A stretch of DNA of 64,000 bases. Origin: Hofstenia miamia. Taxonomy: Eukaryota > Xenacoelomorpha > Acoela > Hofsteniidae. Shown in pieces: positions 10,816-23,640 of this stretch (position 1 is the first letter of the stretch; each line of letters begins with the position of its first letter). Both the position numbers and the translations under genes were made by a program. The notes below the pieces were generated by a model. The model was not told where the DNA came from. It searched no databases and was given only the letters and a program-made list of their open reading frames with translations. The DNA lies in contig CABFPE010000042.1 of NCBI GenBank assembly GCA_900660155.1, positions 421,207 to 485,206 on the forward strand. The letters run 5' to 3'.

Positions 10816-11393
10816 GAAATATATAACACTGGCTAGAACGCAAATTATTTGAAACTTTGTGTTTAGTTTTTAAAAAAATACATAAGTTGACAATTTTTTT
10901 CCATCAATAGATATCAGCTCCAATCATTAAATTTGTAAACCCCCTGATGCATTCTAGATTCTAAATGTATAAATGTTTGTAAATAGTGTATTACTCACTC
11001 ACAAAAATATAGGCACATGGTATTTAAAAGGTAGAATTTTCAAGGAAATTACAAACTAGGAAAAAATATTCATTATACTTAAAGGTATAATACATGATAA
11101 GAGCAAGCTACGTTTTTTGGAAAGAGTAAAACATGGGCTATGCATAAAAGTAATTTAGCATTACACATGCATGAAATATAAATTCCCAAAAGCATGTAAT
11201 TTATACAATGAACTATATGGTAAATGTTGTTTCTCTATTTTTTAAAAATTTATAATGATATGAGCTAACAATAATTGTTTGCTACATGTTGAAATAATGG
11301 AAAAACATGTATTAAATGGAATTTATTCTTTTCAAAAAGTTAATTATTTACAAAATTGTAATACAATACACTTTCTTTCACCTTGCATAAATA

Positions 11394-11915
11394 CTAAATC
11401 TTCATCAAAAAGAGTTTTTTGTCTACCAAGCATTTGTAATTCTCACAAATTGCATCTCCATAGTTTTTGGGTGGAAAATAAGAGAATCCATTCTTGAGTT
11501 TAACTTTCAATACACTTCCCAATTTTGTTTTTAGCTGTAATGTGTCTGTCATTGTAAGCCAAACTTTCTTTGGTAAATTGCTAGCCAAACATGTGCTTGC
11601 AAAGGTACACTGTGAATTGACATTGTTCAAACACTGCAAAACTTTATTCATGTTGTCATGTGTTATAGAACTTTTTTTATTAATTGGTGGGTGTCATCTC
11701 TTTTGCTGGTGACTATGCTTTTCTTTAATAGGTGTTGGTGGTGGGATTAACTCTTGCATTAGAGGGTTGTAGGTTTGAGAAGAGGCAGTGCATAACTTGT
11801 CTAAGAGATTGCCAAGTGATCTGGTTGTTAGTGTTTCAATATACATTGTGCTTGTAGGCCAAGTTTTTAGAGAAACAATTTCACAACAAGGAAAAATAAT
11901 GAATTTATCAAGCAA
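11394..11915 (-). other. Two adjacent minus-strand open stretches, unassigned
   Basis: Open stretches of 85 and 73 codons lie end to end on the minus strand. The upstream one is proline-rich at its end (PLMQELIPPPTPIKE); the downstream one contains LPKKVWLTMTDTLQLKTKLG. They look more like protein than the surrounding AT-rich sequence, and their position between repeated blocks near ATPase debris makes a decayed Polinton gene possible. I recognise no family motif. Confidence 0.3.
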
Positions 11916-12336
11916 TTTACAATGAATATATATAGACAGGAATGCTCAATAGGAATAAATTCACATGATGTATAACCAATGAAAGTAAATTGGTAGAAAC
12001 ACACATCATGTATTTGACCAAATAACTGTTCTAGAAGTCAAATTCTTTGTAAAGTGTATTGTTTTCAAATATTTATCATATAACCTGGTTCACACATTTA
12101 CAATTCACTAACAACTGAGTGAAACTATGAATTATATATTGATTTATGTTTTATTGGGGAGATACAATATTGCTTTGTACACGTTCAAGAAATTTCTTAG
12201 TGGTTTCTAACTATCAAATTTTTTTCATAAATGTTTGTTAATGATTAATTCAAAATATTTAACATGTAGATTTGTCCACCTCTACTATCAAACTGTGTAG
12301 TTGATATCAGTGTACATAAACTCTAGTATTGCATAC

Positions 12337-13630
12337 ATGCAATGTTATTAATATAATGTATACATACACATGCATTTCAAGATACAATATTATTGTATAT
12401 TAGTTTACATGGCAATCTTCTTTCTCTTAATTTCTTTTTGGTTTATACAGATTTTTTGGTTTGTACACATTTGTAGACTTATACATCTTTTCTCGAATTT
12501 TGCATATTTTTCACTTTTATCAGGTTTATGACTTTGTGTGGCTGCATAAATTGCATGGGTTTTCCTACTTTCACTGCTTTATCCACTTTTCCATGCCTTT
12601 TTAAGCTTTATTTGGTTTATAAGGTTTGTTTTACATGATTGTATGCGTCACATGGTCTTCCACTTTTCTATCAATTTGTATCACCAAATTAGTCACAATT
12701 CCATGATATGCACCACCATTGTTCTAAATGTATAAACTTGAAAATGCATATAGTGAGCTACACATTAAATTCAAAAGCAAAACATCTACAAAGAATTTGA
12801 GTTCTAATAATTCAACATTCATAATTTAGTTAGTTAAAAAATTATTATGTCTAAATAATTCCATTCAGTCAATTGCAACAATTAAACAAAAGTAATTAAA
12901 ACAATTTGAGTTTTAATAATTCAACATTTATAATTTAGTTGATAGTTAAAAACTATTACATATAAATATTTCCATTCAGTCAATTACAAGTTAAACAAAA
13001 TGTGATTAAACAAACATTTCAACATAGCAAAAATCATTATGTATAACTTGGTTTAATCAAAAGAGTGTGCATGTAGGAAAGATAAATACTAAATGTAAAT
13101 AGACCTGTAAACCAAAAACATATATAATTTAGTTTAAGCATGTACAATGTAAAGAGATAATACATCAACAAATATAGCTGGATAAACCATTAATGCATAA
13201 ATTCATTTATTCCAAAAACATTTATGTGGGAAAGTGAAATATTTCATCAATGTGTATAATGGAATAAAACAATACCACATATTAATTTGTTTAAAAAAAT
13301 ATAATGTACCTGGTTTTTCTTTGTGGAGATGCATTTGTTACCCAATTTGCTTTGTTCTGTTTAAGTAGCCTCAAAACAGAGAGTTGATTAATCATTGAAT
13401 TCCCTACTCAATAACCCATGCTAATATAATTAGCCAACAATACAATGAACAATGGGTTGACACAGCATTTGCAAAGGAGAATACACCTCTTTCAATTTCA
13501 TGCTAAAATTAACAGCACCTTAATGCAACAAACACTGGTATGATAATCATCTACAAAATTAGAACACTAATAGATTAATAATTACAAACATGGTAATAAA
13601 ACACCTGAGAAAGTGAAATAAAAAACACAA
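12337..13630. repeat. Long diverged direct repeat, copy 2 (partner 9508-10815)
   Basis: Downstream copy of the repeat described at 9508. The block at 13096-13416 aligns with 10118-10513, including the shared words AAGTAGCCTCAAA and GAATTCCCTACTC. A further shared block pairs 10822-10890 with 14478-14545. Confidence 0.7.
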
Positions 13631-13699
13631 GTAGAGCATATGATAAATATAAATGTAGTATGTGTAATATATATCACTGAATGGATGGGAATTATGCAT

Positions 13700-13790
13700 G
13701 AATTCATGGTTGTATAAGAAAAAACTATTAGCAAACCTCATGATTGTTTATTTATAAATTTTGCTCAGAACATAGCATACACTGATTTAT
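13700..13790 (+). pseudogene. Scrap of a Polinton packaging ATPase, second copy
   Basis: The sequence from about 13703 to 13770 resembles 15088-15152, the C-terminal part of the ATPase remnant (words TTAGCAAACC and TTATAAATTTTGCTCA are shared). It shows that more than one Polinton copy, or a duplicated one, contributed to this region. Fossil only. Confidence 0.55.
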
Positions 13791-14637
13791 AATGATTCAT
13801 ACAAATTCAATTCTGAATTGTTTTAATTAAAAATTTTAACTGTTTCATTTTAGGTTGACTGTAATATAAATGTTGCATGGGCTTAGTTTTAAAAAACAAA
13901 ACAAGATCCCATGAACAAACTCTGTATTATAGGGCCATGTGCAAAAACACTATATCAATCAACCAAAAAAACAAATAATTATAAAAATCCTTGTTATAAG
14001 GAGAAGATACCCGCCATCTTTGATGAAATTCAGATTCTTTGATGCTGAAATTTTGAGTATCTGCACAAATCTCCCATTCCATTAACCAAATATATATTAA
14101 TTTTTCAAATCATGCTTGAGTTTATACTATGGTTAAGCAAATTTTATATGCAGTGTTTTTCAAAATATTTACCTATAGCTTGTTAGTTTGTAATTTTCTC
14201 AAAATTCTTATAAATCATGGGAATAATATACTGTGCACAGATATTTGCAAATTTAGAGGATAGTCTCAACATGGAATTATAACTAATTTAATGAGTTGAA
14301 TTCATATCTATAGACGGAAATCAAATGTGGGTGATACCCTGCTAGAAGAAAAAGATGAAATGGTGAATCATGTGGATCCAGAAAAAAGATCTCATGCTTC
14401 CTCAATTCTGAGAGTAAAAACTCTTCCAAATTGATGTATGACTCAACTATTGATGGTTTGATAAAAATGCATATAATATATAACACTAGAAAGAAATGCA
14501 AATTATTTGAAACTAAGTGTTTGGTTTTTAAAAAATATATAAGTTAATGTAAACTTTTTACTATTCTCATTATAAAGAAACCATGCCAACATTCAATGTT
14601 GTTCCTTCATGAAACACTCAGACATTTTTAATTTTCA

Positions 14638-15305
14638 GTGGTCCATCAAATTTGGAAAAAACAAGCTTCCTTGGGAAATTAATTGATAAAGATTATTTTG
14701 ATAGATATTCCAAAGCATATGTTTCTTATTGTCACTTCCAAAGTAATATTTATAACAAATTTAAAATGAAAATGAAGCATGTGGAATTTTTCAAGGAATT
14801 TTCAGAAAGTTTACTAAGTGAAAACAGTGTTCAAAACTTGTTAATAATATTTGATGATATGGGCAAAACTGAGCTACAATCAAAGGCATTTGCTAACCTT
14901 GTAATAGCAGGAAGACATTTAAATTGCAGGATTGTGTTGATTACCCATTCGGTTTTTTCAAAGGGGTGTTACTCAAATCTAATTCAGAAAAATGCTTCTG
15001 GAATAAAATTTTTGTTTAATTCAGTGAGTGATACAGCGCAGATTAGAATTTTAGGAACTCAGATGGGAATTGTCCATGAATTATTGGCTGCATATAAAAA
15101 GGCTGTTAGCAAACCATATGGTTATTTGCTTATAAATTTTGCTCAAGACATTCCAAACAAATTATGTCTTTCAACAAACCTTGAAAGTAGACGAATTTTT
15201 ATTGAACTGATTCAAGAACACATCATTTACAAATTCCTAATGGGATGCTTGAAAAAGTCTAAAATACAGCTCCTAGTAGATTATCAAACTTTAAATTTAG
15301 CATGA
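14638..15305 (+). pseudogene. Polinton (Maverick) packaging ATPase remnant
   Basis: Polinton ATPases are FtsK/HerA-type motors thought to pump the element's DNA into a capsid. The open stretch of 217 codons from 14652 carries LLIIFDDMGK (Walker B type, two acidic residues) at about residues 63-72, followed by NLVIAGRHLNCRIVLITHSV, the Arg-His segment and sensor strand seen in this family. A GPSN-KTS segment in the same frame just ahead of the first Met (14641-14670) sits where the P-loop belongs. The C-terminal third (ELLAAYKKAV, YGYLLINFAQD) also fits. Length is near the usual 220 residues. No intact neighbouring capsid or protease gene is present. Treated as an old, broken Polinton copy. 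Confidence 0.75.
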
Positions 15306-15537
15306 GGAATCGTTTTTAACATTCAACAGGGAATTATCTCACTTGGTGATGAAAAGACTACATTTCTAAAATACTGTAAGTATGCAGAGAATGCATTTTT
15401 AAAACATTCAAAGTAAAAAAAAATTACAATTCTAAGGACGTCAAATGGACTAGCATTTTTCAATTGTCTTTTACGCATTATGATGAATTATATATAATAT
15501 CTAAATTCATTAAAATCTCAAATCATTATATACAATG

Positions 15538-16050
15538 TCCGCTGTAGAAATGGTCCTTATTTCTCTGGAAAATTACAATAGATTAACATCAGATTGCTGT
15601 CAAGAACAACGTATTGACAGTGACAGTATGCAGCTAAAATCACGTAATTGTTATTCTACACAACAACAAAAAACTCCCTTCATTCAAGATGATATATGAG
15701 TAAAATGCAATGCTGTTCAAACACCCACTCAACAATGACAATGTCAACAAGATAACACAACCGGTGATCAATTAAAAAACTTTTTAAACAGTTCAATTAC
15801 AAATGCTCTCCTACATGATGATACAATTTATACAAGTGCTGGCTCATTATCATTTATTAAATTTAAAATTCCTTGCAATTGCAAACACCAAACAAAAGAC
15901 TGAACCAATGTGTGCATGCAATTTTTAAAGACATTAGTACCAGAGGCATATTCTCTTTATATGCAAGGTGTGCGCCACACTCCTTCTAACCAGCATTTTT
16001 ATGATTTTACAGCGTTTTTTCCTATCACTTATTTGGGAACTGAGTAAATT
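15538..16050 (+). pseudogene. Coding-like remnant downstream of the ATPase
   Basis: Same strand as the ATPase and about 230 bases after it. The stretch begins MSAVEMVLISLENYNRL, a hydrophobic-then-tyrosine start that I associate with small virion-associated proteins encoded next to the ATPase in Polintons. It is then Gln- and Ser-rich, and has a later segment PEAYSLYMQGVRHTPS. It is broken in a few places. The Polinton affiliation rests mainly on position and strand. Confidence 0.35.
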
Positions 16051-18587
16051 TAACACAGCATCAAACTGATTTTTATGCTGTTTTTATAAATAGTAATTTA
16101 TGATTAAATATAAATACTCAATCGAATTGAGTTGCCATTTTAATAACGCATTGTTTTCAGTACTTTCTTTTAAAACCTGTGTCTAAATTACAATTTTGGT
16201 AAAATTAAAGCATTTTGATTGTTTTATCCATAATCTATAAATTGGCTTAATTTGCTAGTTTACCTGTATTATCTTCTTTAGCAATCATATCACTGATAAA
16301 TTAAAATGTTCTAGTTACTTCAATCGTGAATGTTGCAATAAGCTTGGTATTGTGACATCCACATTTTAATAGACATAAAAAGGGCAAGGTGTGCGTTCAC
16401 ATTAACACACACTACAAATTTTAGAGTAATTGTTGAAATTTCATTCTACATTTGTAGCTGAATGTTATTGATTGGAAATGGAAATTGATCATTTCAAGGC
16501 ATGCACTAATGATCACTGCACCTTGAATGAGAATCAAATGTCTCACCACTGTTAGTTAATTCCCCGCCAAGCAAACATCATTAAAAATAGATTTTCAAGT
16601 TCTACATGTACATACATTGACTGTGGTGTTAAGCTAAAACAAATGTTGGCAGTGGGCTTTATTCTAGTTTTTTAGACTATTTTAGTGGCTGAAGCAGTTA
16701 TTAGCAGTAAACCAGACAAGCTCACACTGTGTCATGTGCACAACACGCAGTGCTGGTTAAACATGTTTATGAGCCTGCAAAGGGGCTCATCAATGCTAGA
16801 CAAAAGCTGTGGAATATGAGCATTAGCTTACTAATATTTACGGCCAACAAAAAACATATAGTTTCTTAATCCACCTTAATAATGACTGCATACAGTACAG
16901 TTAAGTGAGTTGCAGAAATGGAATCGGATATGGATCAGATCTTCATTTTGAGAAACTTCGGATGTGTTTCAGATCCAAAAATTTTTAAAACTTCTGTATT
17001 TGTACATTTTATAAATTACGCAAATTTTTACATTTAATCCTAATTTAATAAACTCAATCTAAGTGAAATTTTGTAATTGAATTTCATTGTTCATACAACA
17101 GGTTCTGTGTTATTCTTTCCAACAACTTATAAAATTGGTGACCAATACTTCAAATCTGAAAATGCGATTCATGTTAGCCATCACAATGATAAAATAGTAA
17201 AGCAACCAAAAACATTTGTATGAATAAACATTAGACGAAATATTTTTGTAGTAAGATTTTCCTTGTCGATAGATGGCGCTTTAAAATGTGATTTATTAGC
17301 TATCTTAATACATTGATAAAATTTATTTTTGGCTTTAATGGGCAAGCAATATCATATAATGTTCCTTCACTCTCAGATTGTTGAAATTCGAAAGCTACTG
17401 ATTCTATATAACTACTGAAATTGAGAAAAAATTCAAAAATTAATTGAACAAAATTGCATTGAATTTACCCTTCAAATCAAGGGAAATTCCATTAAAATAT
17501 AAAATTTCATAGCACAGACATTCGAGAAGAAAAGGTATTAATTCATCACTCTCAGAATCTGATACGCTGATATCTAAAGTCTATATTTATATTTAAACAG
17601 CTTTGATTTCACGTTTATTTGATTGAGCAAATTGTCCATTTATAGTGACTACAATTCATGTTTTGAGGAAAAACATAGTAAGGCACTCATCTTTTTCTCT
17701 ACTTTGCAACAAAAGCAGTACAATGAAGTAATGAGGTAAATCATATTAGTTTATTATTTTATATATTGAAATATTTCATAATACATGTAACAACGTTCTG
17801 TGAGTTTTTATAAAATGTGCCCTATTAATGTTTTTGAGCAACTAAAATATATTTCCACATATGTTTATTTTTTCGTCACTTCCAACTTGAACTAAATCGT
17901 TACAATTGCATATATTCAAATAAACATAAAAAGAGCATTGACTTATTAACACAATTTTAAATATATGCAGCTGGAAACAAAATCTAAATACTTTACATTA
18001 GATTTAAAGCTAACATTGTATGATGGGGGACTTAAATGAAAAGCATGTATTCATTCATTTATATTTGTAAGCTTAGCTATTTTAATATTAAAAATTCAAA
18101 TGATTTGGAAAATCTAAACTGGTATATTTGTAGGTTGAAGAATATGAATTAGTTTCTGAGGAACACTGACCATTTTTTGGAGCCCAAAATTGAATCTTCC
18201 ACTATACTATTAAGGCATGCAACTTCTTTCTAATTATTTAATTTTCTTCATCTTGCACATATGTGTTATTCTTGCATCAATTTTATGAATATTATATTTC
18301 TGAAATTTGCTTGAAATTTCTGTATTAATTTCAAATATGATTAAATCACTGTTGTTAATGCGATTTTGAGAATTTATGGCATTAAAATTGTTGATCTTAA
18401 ATAAATATATTCTATTTACATTTTGTGTTAATATATGTTTGCATTCAGTGATAGCTGTATAGTCGATGATATATACAATATGGCGCATACAGTCCACTAC
18501 AATATCTGCTTATTTATATAATCGCAGAATTTTATAAAGTTTATATATCATATACACTGATTTGAACAATCAAATAGTTTATACTCA
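16051..18587. other. AT-rich, no gene; contains dispersed repeat R3 and one lone element end
   Basis: No coding family recognised; an 87-codon minus-strand stretch at 18234-18497 has no motif. Repeat R3 (words GGATCAGATC and TTTCAGATCC) occupies about 16911-17105 and recurs at 31900-32060 and 38915-39095, both inverted. At 17229 the word CATTAGACGAAAT matches the inner end of the 43-bp terminal repeat of the element at 20598-22801, followed at about 17272 by TAGATGGCGCT. Confidence 0.5.
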
Positions 18588-18651
18588 TGTAGAATCTTGC
18601 CAGCACTGATTTCACTATAAATTAGAAGTTCCTCATCATTTCCTTTAGTAT
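18588..18651 (+). repeat. Fragment of a Polinton terminal inverted repeat
   Basis: The 64 bases starting TGTAGAATCTTGCCAGCACT match the inner end of the right terminal repeat of the Polinton at 26275-31245 (30183 onwards) in the same orientation. It abuts the start of repeat R1 without spacer, so R1 appears to have replaced or invaded the rest of this terminal repeat. It probably belongs to the same dead Polinton as the ATPase remnant upstream. Confidence 0.65.
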
Positions 18652-19284
18652 ACTATTGTGTACGCAATCAAATGAGGTTTTTGTGGTTTTCCAATTCCAC
18701 ACACTCAACAATGAAATAATTACATTTGAGAAGCAATCGGCGTATTCTAACCTAACTCAAAGCAGTCATATGCATGATTAATAAATTATTCAGTTATTTG
18801 GGTAAGTGTGGAATTTGGAAGAATAAAGCTTATTGCAATGAACATCAGCTTAAAGTTTTTTAACATCAGTTACATATATGCATCATTTAAAATTAATTTA
18901 GGTCACCAATCAGATCAATTGTCAATCAACAGTCTATAGAATGCAGAATCATTGTACAATGAAATTTAAATTTTTATAAATCATGAAACATAGGTGGCTC
19001 GTGCGTGTAAGTAAGACAACCAGTGCTTGCCCAATAATTCTTTAATAAATGAATTTCATTCTTAATTGCATGAATTTATATCTACAATTGTACAAATCGT
19101 AAATACTTAGTTTGCTTTAAAACAACATTCATTACGATTTGCCTTAAAATTAATTAAATAATTGCGACACAGCAAGCAGATGCTGTACCTACGCTGCTCA
19201 AGCAGTTAAAGTATATTTGTTTTCTTCATCTCATTGTGCGAAGATTTAGCTAGCAAGGCAAGCAGTCCGTTCATCGCTTCACAT
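18652..19284 (+). repeat. Repeat R1, copy a (runs into the gap)
   Basis: Matches the complement of 25200-25985 and, from about 18820, also 20640-21125 in the same orientation. It starts TATTGTGTACGCAATC and includes GCTAGCAAGGCAAGCAGTCC just before the N run. Diverged from the other copies by roughly one base in fifteen by eye. No coding capacity seen, so probably a non-autonomous DNA element. Confidence 0.8.
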
Positions 19285-19955
19285 NNNNNNNNNNNNNNNN
19301 NNNNNNNNNNNNNNNNNNNNNNNNNNNNNNNNNNNNNNNNNNNNNNNNNNNNNNNNNNNNNNNNNNNNNNNNNNNNNNNNNNNNNNNNNNNNNNNNNNNN
19401 NNNNNNNNNNNNNNNNNNNNNNNNNNNNNNNNNNNNNNNNNNNNNNNNNNNNNNNNNNNNNNNNNNNNNNNNNNNNNNNNNNNNNNNNNNNNNNNNNNNN
19501 NNNNNNNNNNNNNNNNNNNNNNNNNNNNNNNNNNNNNNNNNNNNNNNNNNNNNNNNNNNNNNNNNNNNNNNNNNNNNNNNNNNNNNNNNNNNNNNNNNNN
19601 NNNNNNNNNNNNNNNNNNNNNNNNNNNNNNNNNNNNNNNNNNNNNNNNNNNNNNNNNNNNNNNNNNNNNNNNNNNNNNNNNNNNNNNNNNNNNNNNNNNN
19701 NNNNNNNNNNNNNNNNNNNNNNNNNNNNNNNNNNNNNNNNNNNNNNNNNNNNNNNNNNNNNNNNNNNNNNNNNNNNNNNNNNNNNNNNNNNNNNNNNNNN
19801 NNNNNNNNNNNNNNNNNNNNNNNNNNNNNNNNNNNNNNNNNNNNNNNNNNNNNNNNNNNNNNNNNNNNNNNNNNNNNNNNNNNNNNNNNNNNNNNNNNNN
19901 NNNNNNNNNNNNNNNNNNNNNNNNNNNNNNNNNNNNNNNNNNNNNNNNNNNNNNN
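19285..19955. other. Assembly gap, 671 N
   Basis: Unsequenced. The non-round length suggests it was estimated from paired reads. It interrupts R1 copy a, and the sequence on its right side (19956 onwards) does not continue R1. Confidence 0.99.
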
Positions 19956-20597
19956 TCTGCTAAAATATGCAACACGTATCCGCCTCAAGCCATGCTTATT
20001 GAAGTTCCCGCATCAAGCATTTGCTTTAACTGACAAAACCTTTAGTTTGAACTTTAATAAATGAACATATGTTAAACAGTAGGTTACAATTGAGTGATAG
20101 ACTGATATAACTGGGCCAATGCCATCTTCTTCTGAATCACTTGCTCCATTCAGTTATTTTGCGTTAACTGGGTCATAGTCATACAGTCTTAAAAATTTAC
20201 CACTGACATATTCCCATCTTGAACCAGTATTAAGCCACCATTTGTTTCTACTTTCTACTGTTTATTGGCAGTAAGTTAATTCGACAAAAAACTACAATAT
20301 AATTATACAGTATATTGATTTTCAACGAAATATTTATTGCTAAAGTCAAAGTTCAGAGAAGAATTTGAGTTTGAATTTTTTAAAGTACCAATATTGATAA
20401 CCAAGAATATAGAAATGATTGGCTTCCATCCTTAATATGTTTCTGAAAAAAAACATATACAAATATAAGTCATAGAACTCTCACACTTAGAGTGTTTTCG
20501 TAATGAGTCATGGTAGCTTTGATTTCAAACAGAAATGGAGGTAAAATGAAGTCAATTTAATTTCAAAATAATTTTTCATCTACACTACTAAATTCAT
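19956..20597. other. No gene recognised
   Basis: AT-rich sequence between the gap and the left terminal repeat of the next element. No coding pattern or repeat partner found. Confidence 0.4.
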
Positions 20598-22801
20598 CCA
20601 CTAGAGGGCTAATAAATCTTAAATTAAATTTCGTCTAATGGCTTATTGCAATGAACATCAGCTTAAAGTTTTCTAACATCAGTTACATATATGCATCATT
20701 CAAAATTAATTTAGGCCACCAATCAGATCAATTGTCAATCAACAGCCTATAGAATGCAGAATCATTTTACTAAGCATTGTACAATGAAATTTAAATTTTT
20801 ATTAATCATGAGGCATAGGTGGCTTGTGCATATAAGCAAGGCAAGCAGTGCTTGCCCAGTAATTATTTAATAAATGAATTTCATTCTTAATTGTATGAAT
20901 TTATATCTATACAATTGTACAAATCATAAATACTTAGTTTGCGTTAATACAACATTCATTATGATTTGCTTTAAAAATAATTAAATGATTATGCCACAGC
21001 AAGCAGATGCCTTAATGCTGTACCTATGCTCACTCTATGCTCACTCAAACAATTAAATTATATCCGTTTTCTTCATCTCATTGCGCGAAGATTTAGCTAG
21101 CAAGGCAAGCAGTCCATTCATTGCTTTGCATTGATCGAAACACTGTTGTGTTGTTGTAAAAGAATCAGGCAAAATATTTTCATTCCATACAATAACCCAA
21201 AACTAAAAATGATAATAAATATCAATGAGAAACATTGCTCTATTCTAGCAATGGTGGAAACAGAATATATTTGAGCAAGGCTCCTATCTGGGATAATGAC
21301 TTTTTCGAATTTTTTATCCTTGTACTGTAGCATCTGCTACCAGGCTTCAACACAGAATTAATCATTCTTTTAATTATTATTTCTTGTTGGGTGTGGGTAG
21401 GGATGTACTGTTTTTAGTTCTTTGCTTTGATATAAGATGGGTTGTTATTAACTTATATTAACTCCAACTAATCTGATACTATTTAGGTATGACATCATCA
21501 CAGTTTCCTTCTGTAATTTTGCTGTGGCCTCCGGCCATCTCTAATCTCCAAATCAATCCACACTCATGTATCTCCAATGTTGATCGAGTAGTTCCAAGTC
21601 TCAGCTCAACAGAGTAAATTATGTGTTCCCTATCCTGACTTAGTCTATTTATCAGTCTATTTATAGGTCACCTAATTAGTCAAGATAATTTAATATAGAT
21701 ATAATCTATGGTAGGCTAACTAGCCTTATCTCTGAAGTAAATTATTGAATACATGCAAATGAATGAATTGATAGTCAGCTAAATGGAGAAAAACTTCTAT
21801 TCATACCCCTAACGTAAATGAAGGTTCATGGCTTTGATCAAGAACCCTCAAAGAGGTCCCGATGTGTGCCCAAGCCACTACTAATGCATCTACCGCTTAG
21901 CTTGACATGATTGAATAATAAGCAAACAGAAAGAAATCTAAAGATAAGATTTTCGAAGAATTTACTTCAACAGTTTCCAAATTGATTTCCGCTCTATTTA
22001 TAGTTAAATTCAAAAAGTACCTGTCGTTTGAAATTTAAATTTTATCATCTGAAAAAATGGCTAAAAATAATGGAAGCATTATCACCTGCTTTGTTTTGCC
22101 AAATTATTCGTCAACAAGTACTAATTTGCTATATTGTTTCTTTGTTGCATTTTACAAACATAATGATGATAAATAAATTTAAATTGTTTTTAATACATTA
22201 ATAAAAATACTGTTTTGTTTTTGAAAAATCATCCAACATAATCTTCTTTTAGCAGCAATAAACCCAAAATTAAAATAGATTATATATACATAAATATCAA
22301 ACATTGTTTCACATTGATCAAGTGCCAGAAACAGAATATATTTCAGCAAGGCTCCTATCTGGGATAATGACTTTTTCGCATTTTTATCCTTGTACAAATT
22401 CTTAAATAAGAATACAATAGCCATTTGTTTTTCTTTGACAGAAATGTTGAAAATTTATAGTAATTGTTAATGCAAGACAAATTTTTTCTACTAATGTGCA
22501 ACCAATTTTTTCAAAAATCAAATGAAACTTGGATAATTTAAGAAAGACATATTTTGATATAAATTGGCGTCATATACATATGCACTCAAAGGGAGGCCAG
22601 TTTTACATCCCTATGCAAATGCCATTTTATAGAATTATTAAATTTTAAAAACTTTGAGCAATTTAAATGTGATTGCCCTCAATTAACTGCCATTTCTGCT
22701 GTAAATTTCTACTCTAATTTTCGCAATTTTGAAAAACTTTGTAATTAATCTCAAGTTTCATTAGACGAAATTTAATTAAGTGTTTATAAGCCGTCTAGTG
22801 G
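20598..22801. mobile_element. 2.2-kb element with 43-bp terminal inverted repeats, containing R1 and an LTR-like piece
   Basis: The left end 20598-20640 and the complement of the right end 22759-22801 agree at 37 of 43 positions. Both begin CCACTAGA and end ATTAAATTTCGTCTAATG. Inside are R1 sequence at 20641-21330 and again at about 22190-22758, split by a roughly 0.85-kb insertion that includes an R2 LTR-like segment. No transposase is visible and no clear target duplication could be read next to the ends (left flank AAATTCAT, right flank TCAAGTAA), so the superfamily is not assigned. Probably a non-autonomous DNA transposon in which the two R1 pieces flank a later insertion. Confidence 0.6.
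21840..22165 (+). repeat. Repeat R2 (LTR-like), copy 1
   Basis: Shares with 37140-37480, 40749-41090 and 49262-49553 the order AGTACCTGT, TTTGAAATTTAAA, ATGGCTAAAAATAATGGAAG, then a TTTTGCCAAA segment. Copies are well diverged from one another. In the later copies it lies beside gypsy pol sequence, so it is probably part of an LTR of an old gypsy-type element. Confidence 0.6.
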
Positions 22802-23640
22802 TCAAGTAATGCAGTGCGAATTAAATATTAATGTGAAATTATTTGAAATTAAATGTAATCGTTTTATCTTGATGTTTAAACAATTCCTTTGCACTGATAC
22901 CGCATTATCATTACACTTTCAAAAAAATGGGATTACATGTAAATATGCATTTACATTTTATTCATTTAGTTGAATGTATTAGGAACTATAAAAATTTAAC
23001 CACTTTGCCCTGATTATTTTAAATATTAATTTATGTAGCATTAATAAAAAACTAGTCAAAATATAAATGCTCAAAAAGTTTTTAATTCTTAAACAATTAT
23101 TGAATATCCAGTATTTTATTTAATACAAATTGTGTAGACTGTTATGTTTATTGCAAATGTTTGAGATGAACGTTATTTCTTCAAAAAAAAATCTTCTCAC
23201 TGTGTAGTCAACCGAAATAATTGAGAAATTAATAAAAGCAATGCAATATACACCTTTTTTATATTTAAATTATACATACTTTACAGGAATGTTAAATAAA
23301 TTGTTTAATTGTATTTAATTTTAAAATCAAATAATTTAAACAACATTCTATATTAATATGATTTGATTTTGGACTGAAACATTATGCATGGTTTGAAAAA
23401 TAATTAACTACATTAATCGAATTATTGATATGCCCTTTTGACCTATATCTGGATACATATTTCTATACTTTATAGATATAAGACATCATAGGAGAGTCCT
23501 GCAGAACTGAGCCCCCTGGATCAGAATCCAATCAAAAACAAAGCACAGAGTGGGACAACCTTTCAACTTTAATTGGAAACAATTCAAATTAATAATTGTG
23601 TCAAATTCAAATCAGGGGCTGCTGCACCCAATTCTTACAC
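22802..23640. other. AT-rich spacer, no gene
   Basis: No coding pattern or RNA gene found. Local composition is strongly A and T with simple poly-A and poly-T runs. Confidence 0.4.

Noticed and set aside
18234-18497. 87-codon minus-strand frame
   Set aside because: Low-complexity Ile/Asn/Lys composition expected of AT-rich DNA; no motif.
19206-20064. Long open frames of about 230-280 codons across 19285-19955
   Set aside because: They consist almost entirely of unknown residues from the N gap.
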